From the NCBI RefSeq assembly GCF_020439865.1, contig NZ_JAGRPF010000021.1, positions 1 to 63,991 on the forward strand: DNA of 63,991 bases, in the 5' to 3' direction. The DNA comes from Prosthecobacter sp. GTDB lineage: Bacteria > Verrucomicrobiota > Verrucomicrobiia > Verrucomicrobiales > Verrucomicrobiaceae. The position numbers and the translations under genes are program-made. The notes under the pieces were generated by a model, which did no database searches, was not told the DNA's origin, and was given only the letters and a program-made list of their open reading frames with translations. Numbering within the stretch: position 1 is the stretch's first letter; every line of letters starts with the position of its first letter. Positions 28,782 to 36,706 of this stretch are shown here, piece after piece.

Positions 28782-28879
28782 AATGACGAAACCAGAATGG
28801 AGAATTAGGAATGAATGACGAAGCCCGAAATTGAGGCATTCGGATTTCATTCGGCATTCCTCATTCTGGTTTCGTCATT
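28782..28879. repeat. Palindromic intergenic repeat element (REP/MITE-like)
   Basis: A 98-bp imperfect palindrome bounded by an 18-bp perfect inverted repeat: AATGACGAAACCAGAATG (28782-28799) and its reverse complement (28862-28879). Inside, AGGAATG (28807-28813) and CATTCCT (28855-28861) add a second short stem. It begins one base after the stop of the Gfo/Idh gene and ends 40 bp before the helicase gene. Short GACGAA/TTCGTC words recur within it. The size and position fit a dispersed REP or MITE-type element; terminator function for the upstream gene is possible. Confidence 0.7.
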
Positions 28880-28918
28880 CATTCTTGCCCACCTCTCGGC
28901 AACGCTCTATTTCCCCCG

Positions 28919-30940
28919 ATGCCCCGCGAATACACGCTGCACAGCTCGCACGAACCCTCCCACCGCATCGACTACAAGGCGGAGCTCAATGAGCAGCAGC
29001 ATGCGGCGGTCACGAGTCCGCCGGGGCAGGCGCTGGTGATTGCGGGCGCGGGATCGGGGAAGACGCGCACGCTGACCTACCGCGTCGCGTGGCTGTTGGA
29101 CAACGGCATCCAGCCGGAGTCGATCCTGCTGCTCACCTTCACCAACAAGGCCGCGCGTGAGATGCAGGAGCGGGTGCAGGCGCTCGTCAGCCTCGACGCC
29201 AGCCGCATCTGGGGCGGCACCTTCCATTCCATTGGAAACCGCCTGCTGCGCTACAACGCCGAACGGCTCGGCTACCGCAAAGGCTTCTCCATCATGGACC
29301 GCGAGGACCAGAAGGACCTCATGGAGACCGTGCTCGGCGGCAGCGGCATCGACACCACCACCTACCGCTTCCCGAAGGCCGAGGTGCTGGGCGACATCTT
29401 CTCGCTCGCCGACAACACGCTCTGCGGACTCAAGGAGATCATCCACACGCGCTATCCCTACTTCGAGGAAGTCGTCTCCGGCATCCTCAAGATGCGCAAG
29501 CTCTACCAGGACAAGAAGCGCGAGACGAACTGCATGGACTTCGACGACCTGCTCTCGCTCACCGTGCAGCTGCTGGAGGAAAACGAAGACCTGCTGGAGC
29601 GCTACCGCCGCCAGTTCGAGTTCGTCCTCGTCGATGAGTATCAGGACACGAACAGCCTCCAGTGCCGCCTCGTCGAGCTGCTCACCGGCCCGCAGGGCAA
29701 TCTCATGGTCGTGGGCGATGACGCGCAGTCCATCTACTCCTGGCGCGGCGCGGATGTCTCGAACATCCTCGAATTCGACCAGCACTGGCCGCGCGCCCGC
29801 GTGCACAAGATCGAGGTGAACTACCGCAGCGTTCCCGAGGTGCTGAACCTCGCCAATGCCGCCATCGCCATGAACCGCGGGCAGATTCCGAAGAACTTGC
29901 AGCCGGCACGCGAATCGAAGGGTGTGCTGCCCGCGCTCGTCGCGCTCGACAACTCCTCCGCGCAGGCCGCTTTCGTCGCGCAGCGCATCCTCGAGCTTCA
30001 GGACGAAGGCGTGGACCTCAACGACATCGCCATCCTCTACCGCGCGCATTTCCACAGCATGGAGATCCAGATGGAGCTCACGCAGCGCGGCATCCCGTTC
30101 CAGATCACCAGCGGCCTGCGCTTCTTCGAGCAGGCGCATGTGAAGGACGTCGCCGCATTCATGAAGTTCGCCGTGAACCGCCAGGACGAGGTCAGCTTCA
30201 TGCGCATGGTGCGTCTGTGCGAAGGCATCGGCAATGTCAGCGCGTCGAAGCTCTGGCAGGACTGGCTCAAATCCGACGCCGCCACCGCCGAGACGATGCC
30301 CGCCAGCTTCTCCGACATCCTCCTGCCGCTCAAGGTGCCGAAGAAGGCCAGGCAGACCTGGGAACAGTTCGCCTACACGCTCGACGAACTCATCGACAAA
30401 GACGGCAAGGCCGTCGCACCGGCGCAGATGATCCGTAGCATCACCGAGGGCGTGTATGAGGACTACATGAAGTCCAAGTTCAAAAACTACGAGCAGCGCC
30501 AGCAGGACCTCGAACAGCTCAGCAACTTCAGCGACCGCTTCACCGATCCCCTCGAATTCCTCAGCCAGCTCTCCCTGCTCAGCGGTGTCGACACCGACAA
30601 CAACCCCGCGCAGCAACCGCAGCAGGACCGCGACGCCGTCACCCTCACCACCGGCCATCAGGCCAAGGGCTTGGAATGGAACGTCGTCTTTGCCGTCTGG
30701 CTCGCCGACGGCATGTTCCCCCACAAACGCGCCATCGACGAAGGCGGCGACACCGCCCTCGAAGAAGAACGCCGCCTCTTCTACGTCACCGTCACCCGCG
30801 CCAAGGACGAACTCTACCTCACCTACCCCGTCATCAACCATCAAGCCCGCGACGGCGACATCATGATGCGCCCCTCACGCTTCATCACCGACCTGCCGAA
30901 GGATCTGGTCGAGGTGTGGAATGTGAAGAGCGGGTGGTGA
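28919..30940 (+). CDS. ATP-dependent DNA helicase, UvrD/PcrA/Rep family
   Basis: 673-residue SF1A helicase. Motif I GAGSGKT (43-49), motif Ia LLTFTNKAAREMQERV, motif II VDEYQDTNSLQ, motif III VVGDDAQSIYSWRGADVSNIL, motif V TGHQAKGLEWNVVFAVWLADGMFPHKRA and motif VI EERRLFYVTVTRAKDELYL are all intact. It lacks the C-terminal extension some PcrA proteins have. Expected role is 3'-5' DNA unwinding in repair or replication restart. Good stop-to-start spacing with the neighbours; transcribed rightward. Confidence 0.95.
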   Translation: MPREYTLHSSHEPSHRIDYKAELNEQQHAAVTSPPGQALVIAGAGSGKTRTLTYRVAWLLDNGIQPESILLLTFTNKAAREMQERVQALVSLDASRIWGGTFHSIGNRLLRYNAERLGYRKGFSIMDREDQKDLMETVLGGSGIDTTTYRFPKAEVLGDIFSLADNTLCGLKEIIHTRYPYFEEVVSGILKMRKLYQDKKRETNCMDFDDLLSLTVQLLEENEDLLERYRRQFEFVLVDEYQDTNSLQCRLVELLTGPQGNLMVVGDDAQSIYSWRGADVSNILEFDQHWPRARVHKIEVNYRSVPEVLNLANAAIAMNRGQIPKNLQPARESKGVLPALVALDNSSAQAAFVAQRILELQDEGVDLNDIAILYRAHFHSMEIQMELTQRGIPFQITSGLRFFEQAHVKDVAAFMKFAVNRQDEVSFMRMVRLCEGIGNVSASKLWQDWLKSDAATAETMPASFSDILLPLKVPKKARQTWEQFAYTLDELIDKDGKAVAPAQMIRSITEGVYEDYMKSKFKNYEQRQQDLEQLSNFSDRFTDPLEFLSQLSLLSGVDTDNNPAQQPQQDRDAVTLTTGHQAKGLEWNVVFAVWLADGMFPHKRAIDEGGDTALEEERRLFYVTVTRAKDELYLTYPVINHQARDGDIMMRPSRFITDLPKDLVEVWNVKSGW

Positions 30941-30950
30941 ACCTACCACA

Positions 30951-31457
30951 ATGTCCGTTCTCACTCTCAATGAAGCTCAGAAGCAGGCAATTCGCCAGGC
31001 GCGTTCGACCGAAGTGGCCTGCCACATCGTTTGTGAAGCCACTGACAACGCATTTTACTTCGGCAATGCAGATGACATCACAGGCTGGATTCGCGACGTT
31101 TTGTGTGTCGAGACGTTCTTTGGCGCCATGTGTGATGGCGGGATCACTACTTGGTTCGACTGGGATCACGGAAGACTCGCCCACCTAGTTCCTAGCGCTC
31201 TCCATGCTGTTTGTCTCCCCGAGTTCGAGGAGTTGGCACACAAAGCATTGGCAGTTCACACGGCACCACCGTTTCCACCGACCATTCAAGGCTGGAGTTC
31301 GATGATTGAGAAGGTTCGGGACACCCAGCTTAAGGATGACTTCAATGATGAGGTTTATGACCCGATCGAGAAAGAATTCTTTACCCTTTATCACGCCAGC
31401 CCAACCCACTTCCGAACGAAACTGCATGAATACGTTCTAGCTCACCTTGATGACTGA
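30951..31457 (+). CDS. DMP19/DUF4375-like small protein
   Basis: 168 residues, soluble. The sequence includes MCDGGITTWFDWDHGRLAHLVPSALHAV and FEELAHKALAV, which resemble the DMP19/DUF4375 group of immunity-like or regulatory proteins. Its base composition is visibly less GC-rich than the helicase upstream, which may indicate recent acquisition. It overlaps the next gene by eight bases. Family membership is tentative. Confidence 0.65.
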   Translation: MSVLTLNEAQKQAIRQARSTEVACHIVCEATDNAFYFGNADDITGWIRDVLCVETFFGAMCDGGITTWFDWDHGRLAHLVPSALHAVCLPEFEELAHKALAVHTAPPFPPTIQGWSSMIEKVRDTQLKDDFNDEVYDPIEKEFFTLYHASPTHFRTKLHEYVLAHLDD

Positions 31458-31962
31458 GCACCCGATTCCCCTTCCTCCCTTCCCCAGCCGCGAGGAGCTT
31501 CGCAAGGCGGGAACGCGCCAGGAGGCCATCGACGAGCTTTACGAGGTGTGGCTCGCCGCCCATGCCGAGGCCGTGAAACTGGCGGAGCGACTGCCCGCCG
31601 TGTTTGGCTATCCTCCCCGGCCCAAAATCACGCTGCATGTCGCCCGCGGTTACGATGATGAATGGATCCTGACCGAGGAACGCATCGCCGAACTCGCCGC
31701 GCTCGATCCAGAGCAGCACTGGACGGAGGTGAGCGCCGAAAGCACCCATCAGTTCCAGGAATACTTCACCTTCTCTGACGCTGAGGGCTGGCGCTTCTAC
31801 CTGCCAGCCTTCCTGCATCACTACCTGGCTGAGTTTCCGCTTTCCGGATGGGATGCGGTGTATTGGGCCTGCACGGAACGAAAGCATTTCGACCTCGTCA
31901 CGCCCGAGCAGGCGGCCTTCATCGACGAGTTTCTGAGTCTGTGCCACGCATGGGAGGACTGA
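31450..31962 (+). CDS. DUF6714-like hypothetical protein
   Basis: 170 residues, soluble. Visible features are PFPSREELRKAGTRQEAIDELYEVW, then HVARGYDDEWILTEERIAEL, and a C-terminal segment with YLPAFLHHYLAEFPL and FIDEFLSLCHAWED, which suggests an all-alpha small-protein family (DUF6714-like). Translation could start at a TTG one codon earlier; the ATG was chosen. It starts inside the stop region of the previous gene, and its TGA overlaps the next ATG by one base (TGATG). Confidence 0.65.
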   Translation: MTEHPIPLPPFPSREELRKAGTRQEAIDELYEVWLAAHAEAVKLAERLPAVFGYPPRPKITLHVARGYDDEWILTEERIAELAALDPEQHWTEVSAESTHQFQEYFTFSDAEGWRFYLPAFLHHYLAEFPLSGWDAVYWACTERKHFDLVTPEQAAFIDEFLSLCHAWED

Positions 31963-32660
31963 TGACCGAACACGCCATCCCCAGCGCCCACCTCCCCGCG
32001 CCGCGCGAGGCGTGGGTTCACCGCTCGACTGACGGCGGGGCAAAGGACTGCCTGCTGTTTCTCGACGGGGAACTGTTCACGGAGCGGGTGAAGGCGCCGT
32101 ACTTGGTGCGCGGGGCGGAGGCGGCTGGCACACTGCCTCCGGTGACCTGCGTCTATCTGCCAAATGCCAGTGCGGCCGGACGGCATGCGGACTACACCTG
32201 CAACGAAGCCTTTGCATCTTTCGCGGCAGAGGAGATGCCGGCATGGATCGAGCTGGAGGCGGGGCGGTTTGAGCGGCTGTTTCTCTGCGGGCTGAGCCTG
32301 AGCGCCCTGCAGGCGGTGTTCACCGCGCTGCGGCATCCGGGCGTCTTTGCCGGAGTGCTGGCACAGTCGCCCTCGGCCTGGTGGCAGGAGGAATGGCTGA
32401 CGCAATCCCTGCCCGCCATGCCAGCGCGTCCAAACCGCTTCTGGCTGAGCGTGGGCACCCAGGAACTCCAAACCAACGTCTCCCATCCGCCGACGCCGCT
32501 GGTCCAAACGACCAGCCAGCTCGATTCCGTGCACCGGCTCGCCGCCGCGCTGACCGCCGCCGGTCACCCCGTCCATCTCCACGAATACGACGGCGGCCAC
32601 GATCCCGCCTGCTGGGCTGCGGAACTGCCGGAAGCCCTGGCGTGGCTGATTCAGGGCTAG
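31962..32660 (+). CDS. Esterase (Fes/enterochelin-esterase-like alpha/beta hydrolase)
   Basis: 232 residues. The nucleophile elbow is in FLCGLSLSALQAVFTALRHP (GLSLS), followed by AQSPSAWWQE and a late HEYDGGHDPACW that provides the likely catalytic His. This is the layout of the putative-esterase (Fes/EstD) family, substrates unknown. Its N-terminus (MTEHAIP...LPAPRE) resembles that of the preceding gene (MTEHPIPLPPFPSREE). Translation starts in the TGATG overlap, so the three small genes form a coupled unit. Confidence 0.8.
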   Translation: MTEHAIPSAHLPAPREAWVHRSTDGGAKDCLLFLDGELFTERVKAPYLVRGAEAAGTLPPVTCVYLPNASAAGRHADYTCNEAFASFAAEEMPAWIELEAGRFERLFLCGLSLSALQAVFTALRHPGVFAGVLAQSPSAWWQEEWLTQSLPAMPARPNRFWLSVGTQELQTNVSHPPTPLVQTTSQLDSVHRLAAALTAAGHPVHLHEYDGGHDPACWAAELPEALAWLIQG

Positions 32661-32713
32661 TCCCCGCCCCCCGCCGGGTCCCAATTCCCGCCCCACCTGC
32701 AAATGACATGCCC

Positions 32714-33113
32714 GGCCCGTTCGGTCGTCCGACCAGCTCGTCGAGTTCCTTGCCGCGCTCATCCAGTTCCGCGACTGGCACGTTCAGTCGTCCGACCGGC
32801 CCGTCAAGTTCCTTGCCTCGCTCATCCAGTTCCGCGACTGGCTCGTCCAGTCGCCCGACCGGCCCATCGAGTTCTTTGCCTCGCTCATCCAGTTCCGCGA
32901 CTGGCTCGTCCAGTCGCCCGACCGGCTCGTCCAGTTCCTTGCCGCGCTCATCCAGTTCCGCGACTGCCCCGTTCAGTCGTCCGACCGGCTCGTCGAGTTC
33001 CTTGCCTCGCTCATCCAGTTCCGCGACTGGCTCGTCCAGTCGTCCGAGCGGCCCATCGAGTTCTTTGCCTCGGTCATCCAGTTCCGTGACTGGCCCGTTC
33101 AGTCGTTCGGCAG
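32714..33113. repeat. 63-bp direct tandem repeat, about 6.3 copies
   Basis: The word TTCCGCGACTGG recurs exactly every 63 bp at 32767, 32830, 32893, 32956 and 33019, and as TTCCGTGACTGG at 33082. Units differ at a few positions per copy. Sixty-three is a multiple of three, and reading frames stay open on both strands through the whole array. On the minus strand the unit encodes a 21-residue repeat (for example VGRLDEPVAELDERGKELDGP) with Leu every seven residues. Most differences between units are synonymous in that frame, and also in a plus-strand Ser-rich frame because the two share their wobble positions. Neither frame has a convincing start and ribosome-binding site. Confidence 0.9.
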
Positions 33114-33909
33114 GTCGGCCGCACCCAATCACTCAGATCCCCGGAAGCCATCCGCGCCAAAGAACTGAGCCAAGCGTTACATTTAGACTGTGCACAAGCT
33201 CGGTGAACAACTTGATCACCCTCCGCCAGATCTGGTTTCGCCTCCACGGCAGCCTGGAATGGCCTCTTGTTTATCCTCCCACTGCAACCGCCCGACCTCC
33301 TGCCACGCTCACCCCCACGACAGGCGCTTAAACGTCTTTCAATCAAAGCTTGTTTACCATTGCCAACCTTCTCGTCATTAATGAATTGAAACTCATTATT
33401 CACACTCAGTCAGGCCGACTTTTAGCAACGCTTGCCGCGTGCCCAGCAGCACCTCCCGGCATTTCGTTCATCACTGTTTAACCGTTACTTTTTACCATGG
33501 AATGCACCCAACGAGCTCGTCCACAGAACCGACAGCCGCCGCGAACAACTCTGCCGAGGCCCACCAAACCTCCCAGCTCTCAAAGACTTTGTCCTTGGAG
33601 CCCAGGCGCTTCTATTTCGCCTTCAATACAACGCATGAATCGTTACTTAATCATGACTCCAGGGGTATACCCGATGGCTTTTGACCTGACAGGAACACGC
33701 CTCCCCTTCCGTCCAAGCGGGCGCCCCGACGGTCTTTTCACGCGCTCTCGATGACCGCCCAAGAGCCCTCCGGCAGGCTCTCCCAGGCCTCCTTGGCCAC
33801 CATCGGATGACGACGAAAGCGTTACATTAAAACCGGTCGCAAAGACGGTAAGAGCGGGAGATCCCCCCGGGGCGCCGAAGGTAGACAACCGGTCGGCGGA
33901 CCGCCCGGT
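33114..33909. other. Region without a confident gene
   Basis: About 800 bp between the tandem repeat and the RNA methyltransferase gene. Several short open frames exist but none has coding signature, start signal or recognisable family. The word CGTTAC, mostly followed by A or T, occurs four times (near 33175, 33483, 33641 and 33820), and the middle is locally AT-rich (33340-33400). I see no RNA fold or mobile-element end that I can support. Confidence 0.4.
33888..33909 (-). terminator. Hairpin after the methyltransferase gene, terminator candidate
   Basis: On the minus strand a 9-bp stem with one mismatch (ACCGGGCGG paired with CCGACCGGT) and the loop TCCG begins directly after the stop codon at 33910. 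No T-run follows. Confidence 0.4.
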
Positions 33910-34743
33910 TCAGGCGGTTTTGAGCCAGCGGGCGGTGGCCCCGCACGGGACGGCGGGAACGCTTTCGGCTCCGGTGAGGAGGATCTCCTCCGCCACCACG
34001 GTGCCGCCAAAGACGCTGAACTCCTGCCGCATGAGGTGCTCCAGGGTGGTGGGCGAGACGAACCCCTGACGGCAGGTGACGAGGACGCCGATGGGCTTGT
34101 CCGAGAGCAGGCCGCTGGCGACGCCGAGCAGCGCGCCGAGGTCGCGTTCGATGTCAAACCCGCGCTTCCCGTCCTTCGGGACCTGAGGATCGATGACGAT
34201 GAGGTCGTAGCGCACGGCCTGCGTGCGCTCCCGCTGGGCGAACTTCACGGGGTCGTCCACGACCCAGCGGATGTCCCGGTTGGTGAGGGTGTTGATGGCG
34301 GCGTGGTCGCGGGCGCGCTTGATGGCGTCCGCCGAGGCGTCCACATGGGCCACCGCCGCGCCGGCCTGCGCCGCGGCAAGGGTGAAGCCGCCGGCGCCGC
34401 CGAAGAGGTTCAGCACCCGGGCGGGCCGCCGCTGCTGATCGAGAAAGGACGCGCACCACGCCTCCGTGCGCTCCCAGAGTTCTTCCAGTTCGGGAGCAAG
34501 GGGGCGCAGGCCGCCTAGCGGGGAAAGCCAGAACCGCAGCGGGCCGATGCGGAGCTTGAGCGGCTCCTTGAGGTCGCGTTTGAGCTCCACCGCCCTGCGC
34601 CATTCCGCGCCGGGGAGCTTGCGCCGCCACCAGGCTGCATGGCAGGCACGGGAGGAGACGAGAGGGCCGAGCTTTTCGAGCACGCGCCCGCCGCCGCTGT
34701 CGAGCAGCTCATAGGAGTCGTTGTCCGCTTCGTGTTCAGTCAT
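33910..34743 (-). CDS. Class I SAM-dependent methyltransferase, RlmI/RlmK-like
   Basis: 277 residues. A central Rossmann-type domain has VLNLFGGAGGFTLAAAQAGAAVAHVDAS (SAM site), RWVVDDPVKFAQRE, and a catalytic-like YDLIVIDPQVPKDG, with the usual DPP replaced by DPQ. This layout fits the 23S rRNA methyltransferases of the RlmI/K group. The change in the third motif makes the exact target uncertain. The ATG at 34743 overlaps the stop of the glycosyltransferase gene upstream by eight bases; a TTG four codons further upstream is a weaker choice. Confidence 0.82.
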   Translation of the reverse strand: MTEHEADNDSYELLDSGGGRVLEKLGPLVSSRACHAAWWRRKLPGAEWRRAVELKRDLKEPLKLRIGPLRFWLSPLGGLRPLAPELEELWERTEAWCASFLDQQRRPARVLNLFGGAGGFTLAAAQAGAAVAHVDASADAIKRARDHAAINTLTNRDIRWVVDDPVKFAQRERTQAVRYDLIVIDPQVPKDGKRGFDIERDLGALLGVASGLLSDKPIGVLVTCRQGFVSPTTLEHLMRQEFSVFGGTVVAEEILLTGAESVPAVPCGATARWLKTA

Positions 34744-35878
34744 GAGGGGCTCCAAGGTAACGCCGATACAGCCCGTCCAGCCGGTCGAGCATGTGTTCGA
34801 GGCTGTGCTCCTGCTCGACCATCACACGCCCGTCCTGGCGCATGTGGCGGGTTTCCTCCGCCTGATCGACCGCTTCGGCGATGCGGCTGGCGAGAGCCTG
34901 GGCGTCGCCAGCGGGAAAGATACGGCCCGTCCGGCCTTCCTGAATGATCTCGGGAATGCCGCCGCAGTCGCTGCCGACAACGGCGGTGCCGCAGGCCAGG
35001 GCCTGCAGGCCGATCTGCGGCACGCCCTCGTGCTTGAGCGAGGGAATGCAGAGCACATCCAGCGCACGCAGGATGTCCGGCACGTCCTCGCGGTGGCCGG
35101 TGAACGCCACCTGCCCCTCGACGCCGGCCCGCCTCGCCATGCCGATGTAATTCTCCGTGGGCGCTCCGCCCCCGACGACGACGAACTGAAAGTCGCGCCC
35201 GGCCTCCCGCAGCAGGCGGACGGCTTCAAAAAAGGTGGGATGGCCCTTCCAGGAGCGCAGCACGGAGACCATGCCGATGACGGGAGGCGCGCCCGCCTCC
35301 TGCCGCACCGGCAGCTCCGCACGGGGACCGTCCGGATGAAACCGCGCCACGTCGATGCCCGTGGGCAGCGTGGTGATGTGATCGTCCGTAAGCGGGAAGA
35401 TCTGCCGAAAATGATCGGTGATCTTCTGGCTGGTGGTCAGCACATGGTCGGCAAAGGTCGTGAAGGCATGCTTGCTGACGGACGGATTGGGATAGCTCAC
35501 GTCGATGTGTCGGCTGCGGATGAGCAGCGGTGTGCGCGCCAGCCGTGCGGCGATGCCGAGAAGCCAGCCGTCCCGGGAGCTGTGGGTGTTGACGACCTGG
35601 ATGCGCTCCCGGCGCAGCCAGAGCGCCAGCCTGACCGAGTCTATCGGCAGCAACCTGCGGTCAAACGCACACGCACGCACGCCCATGCCCGCCGCCGTCG
35701 CGCGCTTGAGGATCTGGCTCTTCGGGTGCGCCACCAGCCACACCGGGCAGCCTCGCTGCTGAAAGCCGGAAAGCTCCGCCATGACCCGGTGCTCCTGCCC
35801 GCCCCAGCCACGTGAGGCCTCGGAATGCAGGATGCGCCAGCGGGCGCGCGGTTGGGCGGATGAGGCGGGTGAGTTCAA
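34736..35878 (-). CDS. Glycosyltransferase, GT4 family (GT-B)
   Basis: 380 residues with the two-domain GT-B organisation. The N-terminal domain begins RILHSEASRGWGGQEHRVMAEL; the C-terminal domain has VIGMVSVLRSWKGH, VVVGGG, then HREDVPDILRALDVLCIPSLKHEGVPQIGLQALACGTAVVGSDCGGIPEII, the GT4 donor-binding block with its EGxxxxxLEA-like motif. It would transfer a nucleotide-sugar unit to a growing glycan or lipid on the cytoplasmic face. It lies at the left edge of the glycan locus, divergent from cysC. Confidence 0.9.
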   Translation of the reverse strand: MNSPASSAQPRARWRILHSEASRGWGGQEHRVMAELSGFQQRGCPVWLVAHPKSQILKRATAAGMGVRACAFDRRLLPIDSVRLALWLRRERIQVVNTHSSRDGWLLGIAARLARTPLLIRSRHIDVSYPNPSVSKHAFTTFADHVLTTSQKITDHFRQIFPLTDDHITTLPTGIDVARFHPDGPRAELPVRQEAGAPPVIGMVSVLRSWKGHPTFFEAVRLLREAGRDFQFVVVGGGAPTENYIGMARRAGVEGQVAFTGHREDVPDILRALDVLCIPSLKHEGVPQIGLQALACGTAVVGSDCGGIPEIIQEGRTGRIFPAGDAQALASRIAEAVDQAEETRHMRQDGRVMVEQEHSLEHMLDRLDGLYRRYLGAPHD

Positions 35879-36049
35879 GGGGGTTCTTCATGTCCTCGCC
35901 TGATCAAAAAGAAAGCGGAAAAAACACCGCCCGTCCCGGCTCACAAAGAACTGTCTTTCTTCGTTGCACGCGGCAGCGGCAAATTCCAAGGTGGCGCCTG
36001 ACGCTCTTCGATGCTTTCGCCCCGCAGAACGCCTGCCAGAAACGACGAT

Positions 36050-36673
36050 ATGTCTTCGCAAGCCGCCACCAACATCACCCAGACCCACTACCTCATCGCG
36101 ACCTCCGAACGCGAGATTCTGACCGGGCACCATGGCGTGGTGGTTTGGATGACCGGCCTCTCGGGCGCGGGCAAATCGAGCATCGCGGTAGGCCTCGACC
36201 ACTATCTGAACCGGCAGCGCCAGCACTCCTTCATTCTCGACGGCGACAACCTGCGTTCCGGACTCTGTGCGGACCTTTCCTTCAGCGACAAGGACCGTCA
36301 TGAAAACATCCGCCGCGCGGGCGAGGTGGCCAAGCTGATGGCCGAGGCAGGTCTGATCGTGATCTGCGCGCTGATCTCCCCCTTTGCCGCCGACCGCCAG
36401 GTGGTGAGGGCGAGCTGCGAGAAGTCCTCCATCCCGTTCATGGAGGTGTTCATCAACGCTCCGCTGGAAGTCTGCGAACAACGCGATCCGAAACGTCTCT
36501 ACCAGCGCGCCCGCGCCGGCGCCATCCCGGGCTTCACCGGCATCGACTCCCCGTATGAGGCGCCGGAGAATCCCGAAGTCGAGCTGCGCACCGACCTGAA
36601 CACGCTGGAGGAATGCATCCAGCAGCTCGCAGAGCGCATCCTCGAAAAAACCGTGCTGGATGCCGCCGCCTGA
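36050..36673 (+). CDS. cysC: Adenylylsulfate kinase CysC
   Basis: 207 residues. APS kinase phosphorylates adenylylsulfate to PAPS, the universal sulfuryl donor. The P-loop is GLSGAGKSS, followed by LDGDNLRSGLCADLSFSDKDRHENIRR and ICALISPFAADRQ, all typical. The Met at 36050 was chosen because upstream codons (a 13-residue extension) are not family-like. No cysD/cysN gene occurs in the window, so APS must come from elsewhere. The sulfotransferase at 52155 is the obvious consumer of PAPS. Confidence 0.92.
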   Translation: MSSQAATNITQTHYLIATSEREILTGHHGVVVWMTGLSGAGKSSIAVGLDHYLNRQRQHSFILDGDNLRSGLCADLSFSDKDRHENIRRAGEVAKLMAEAGLIVICALISPFAADRQVVRASCEKSSIPFMEVFINAPLEVCEQRDPKRLYQRARAGAIPGFTGIDSPYEAPENPEVELRTDLNTLEECIQQLAERILEKTVLDAAA

Positions 36674-36706
36674 TTTCCCCCTCCCTTTCCGAGACCCGTT
36701 TCCCTC

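Noticed and set aside
28907..30844. 645-codon minus-strand open frame opposite the helicase
   Set aside because: The helicase has all SF1 motifs, while the antisense frame has none and reads as low-complexity acidic repeats.
32320..33132. 270-codon minus-strand gene over the tandem repeat
   Set aside because: Only a GTG start without a ribosome-binding site, and the C-terminal half is an Arg-rich antisense shadow of the esterase. Kept as a repeat and a finding, not as a gene.
32708..33331. Ser/Pro-rich plus-strand frame through the tandem repeat
   Set aside because: No ribosome-binding site, low complexity, and synonymous-looking differences are shared with the opposite strand; not enough to call a gene.
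33175..33830. Four CGTTAC words in the gene-free region as a possible regulator site or mobile-element end
   Set aside because: Six-base words with irregular spacing and no shared flanks beyond a few bases; consistent with chance.
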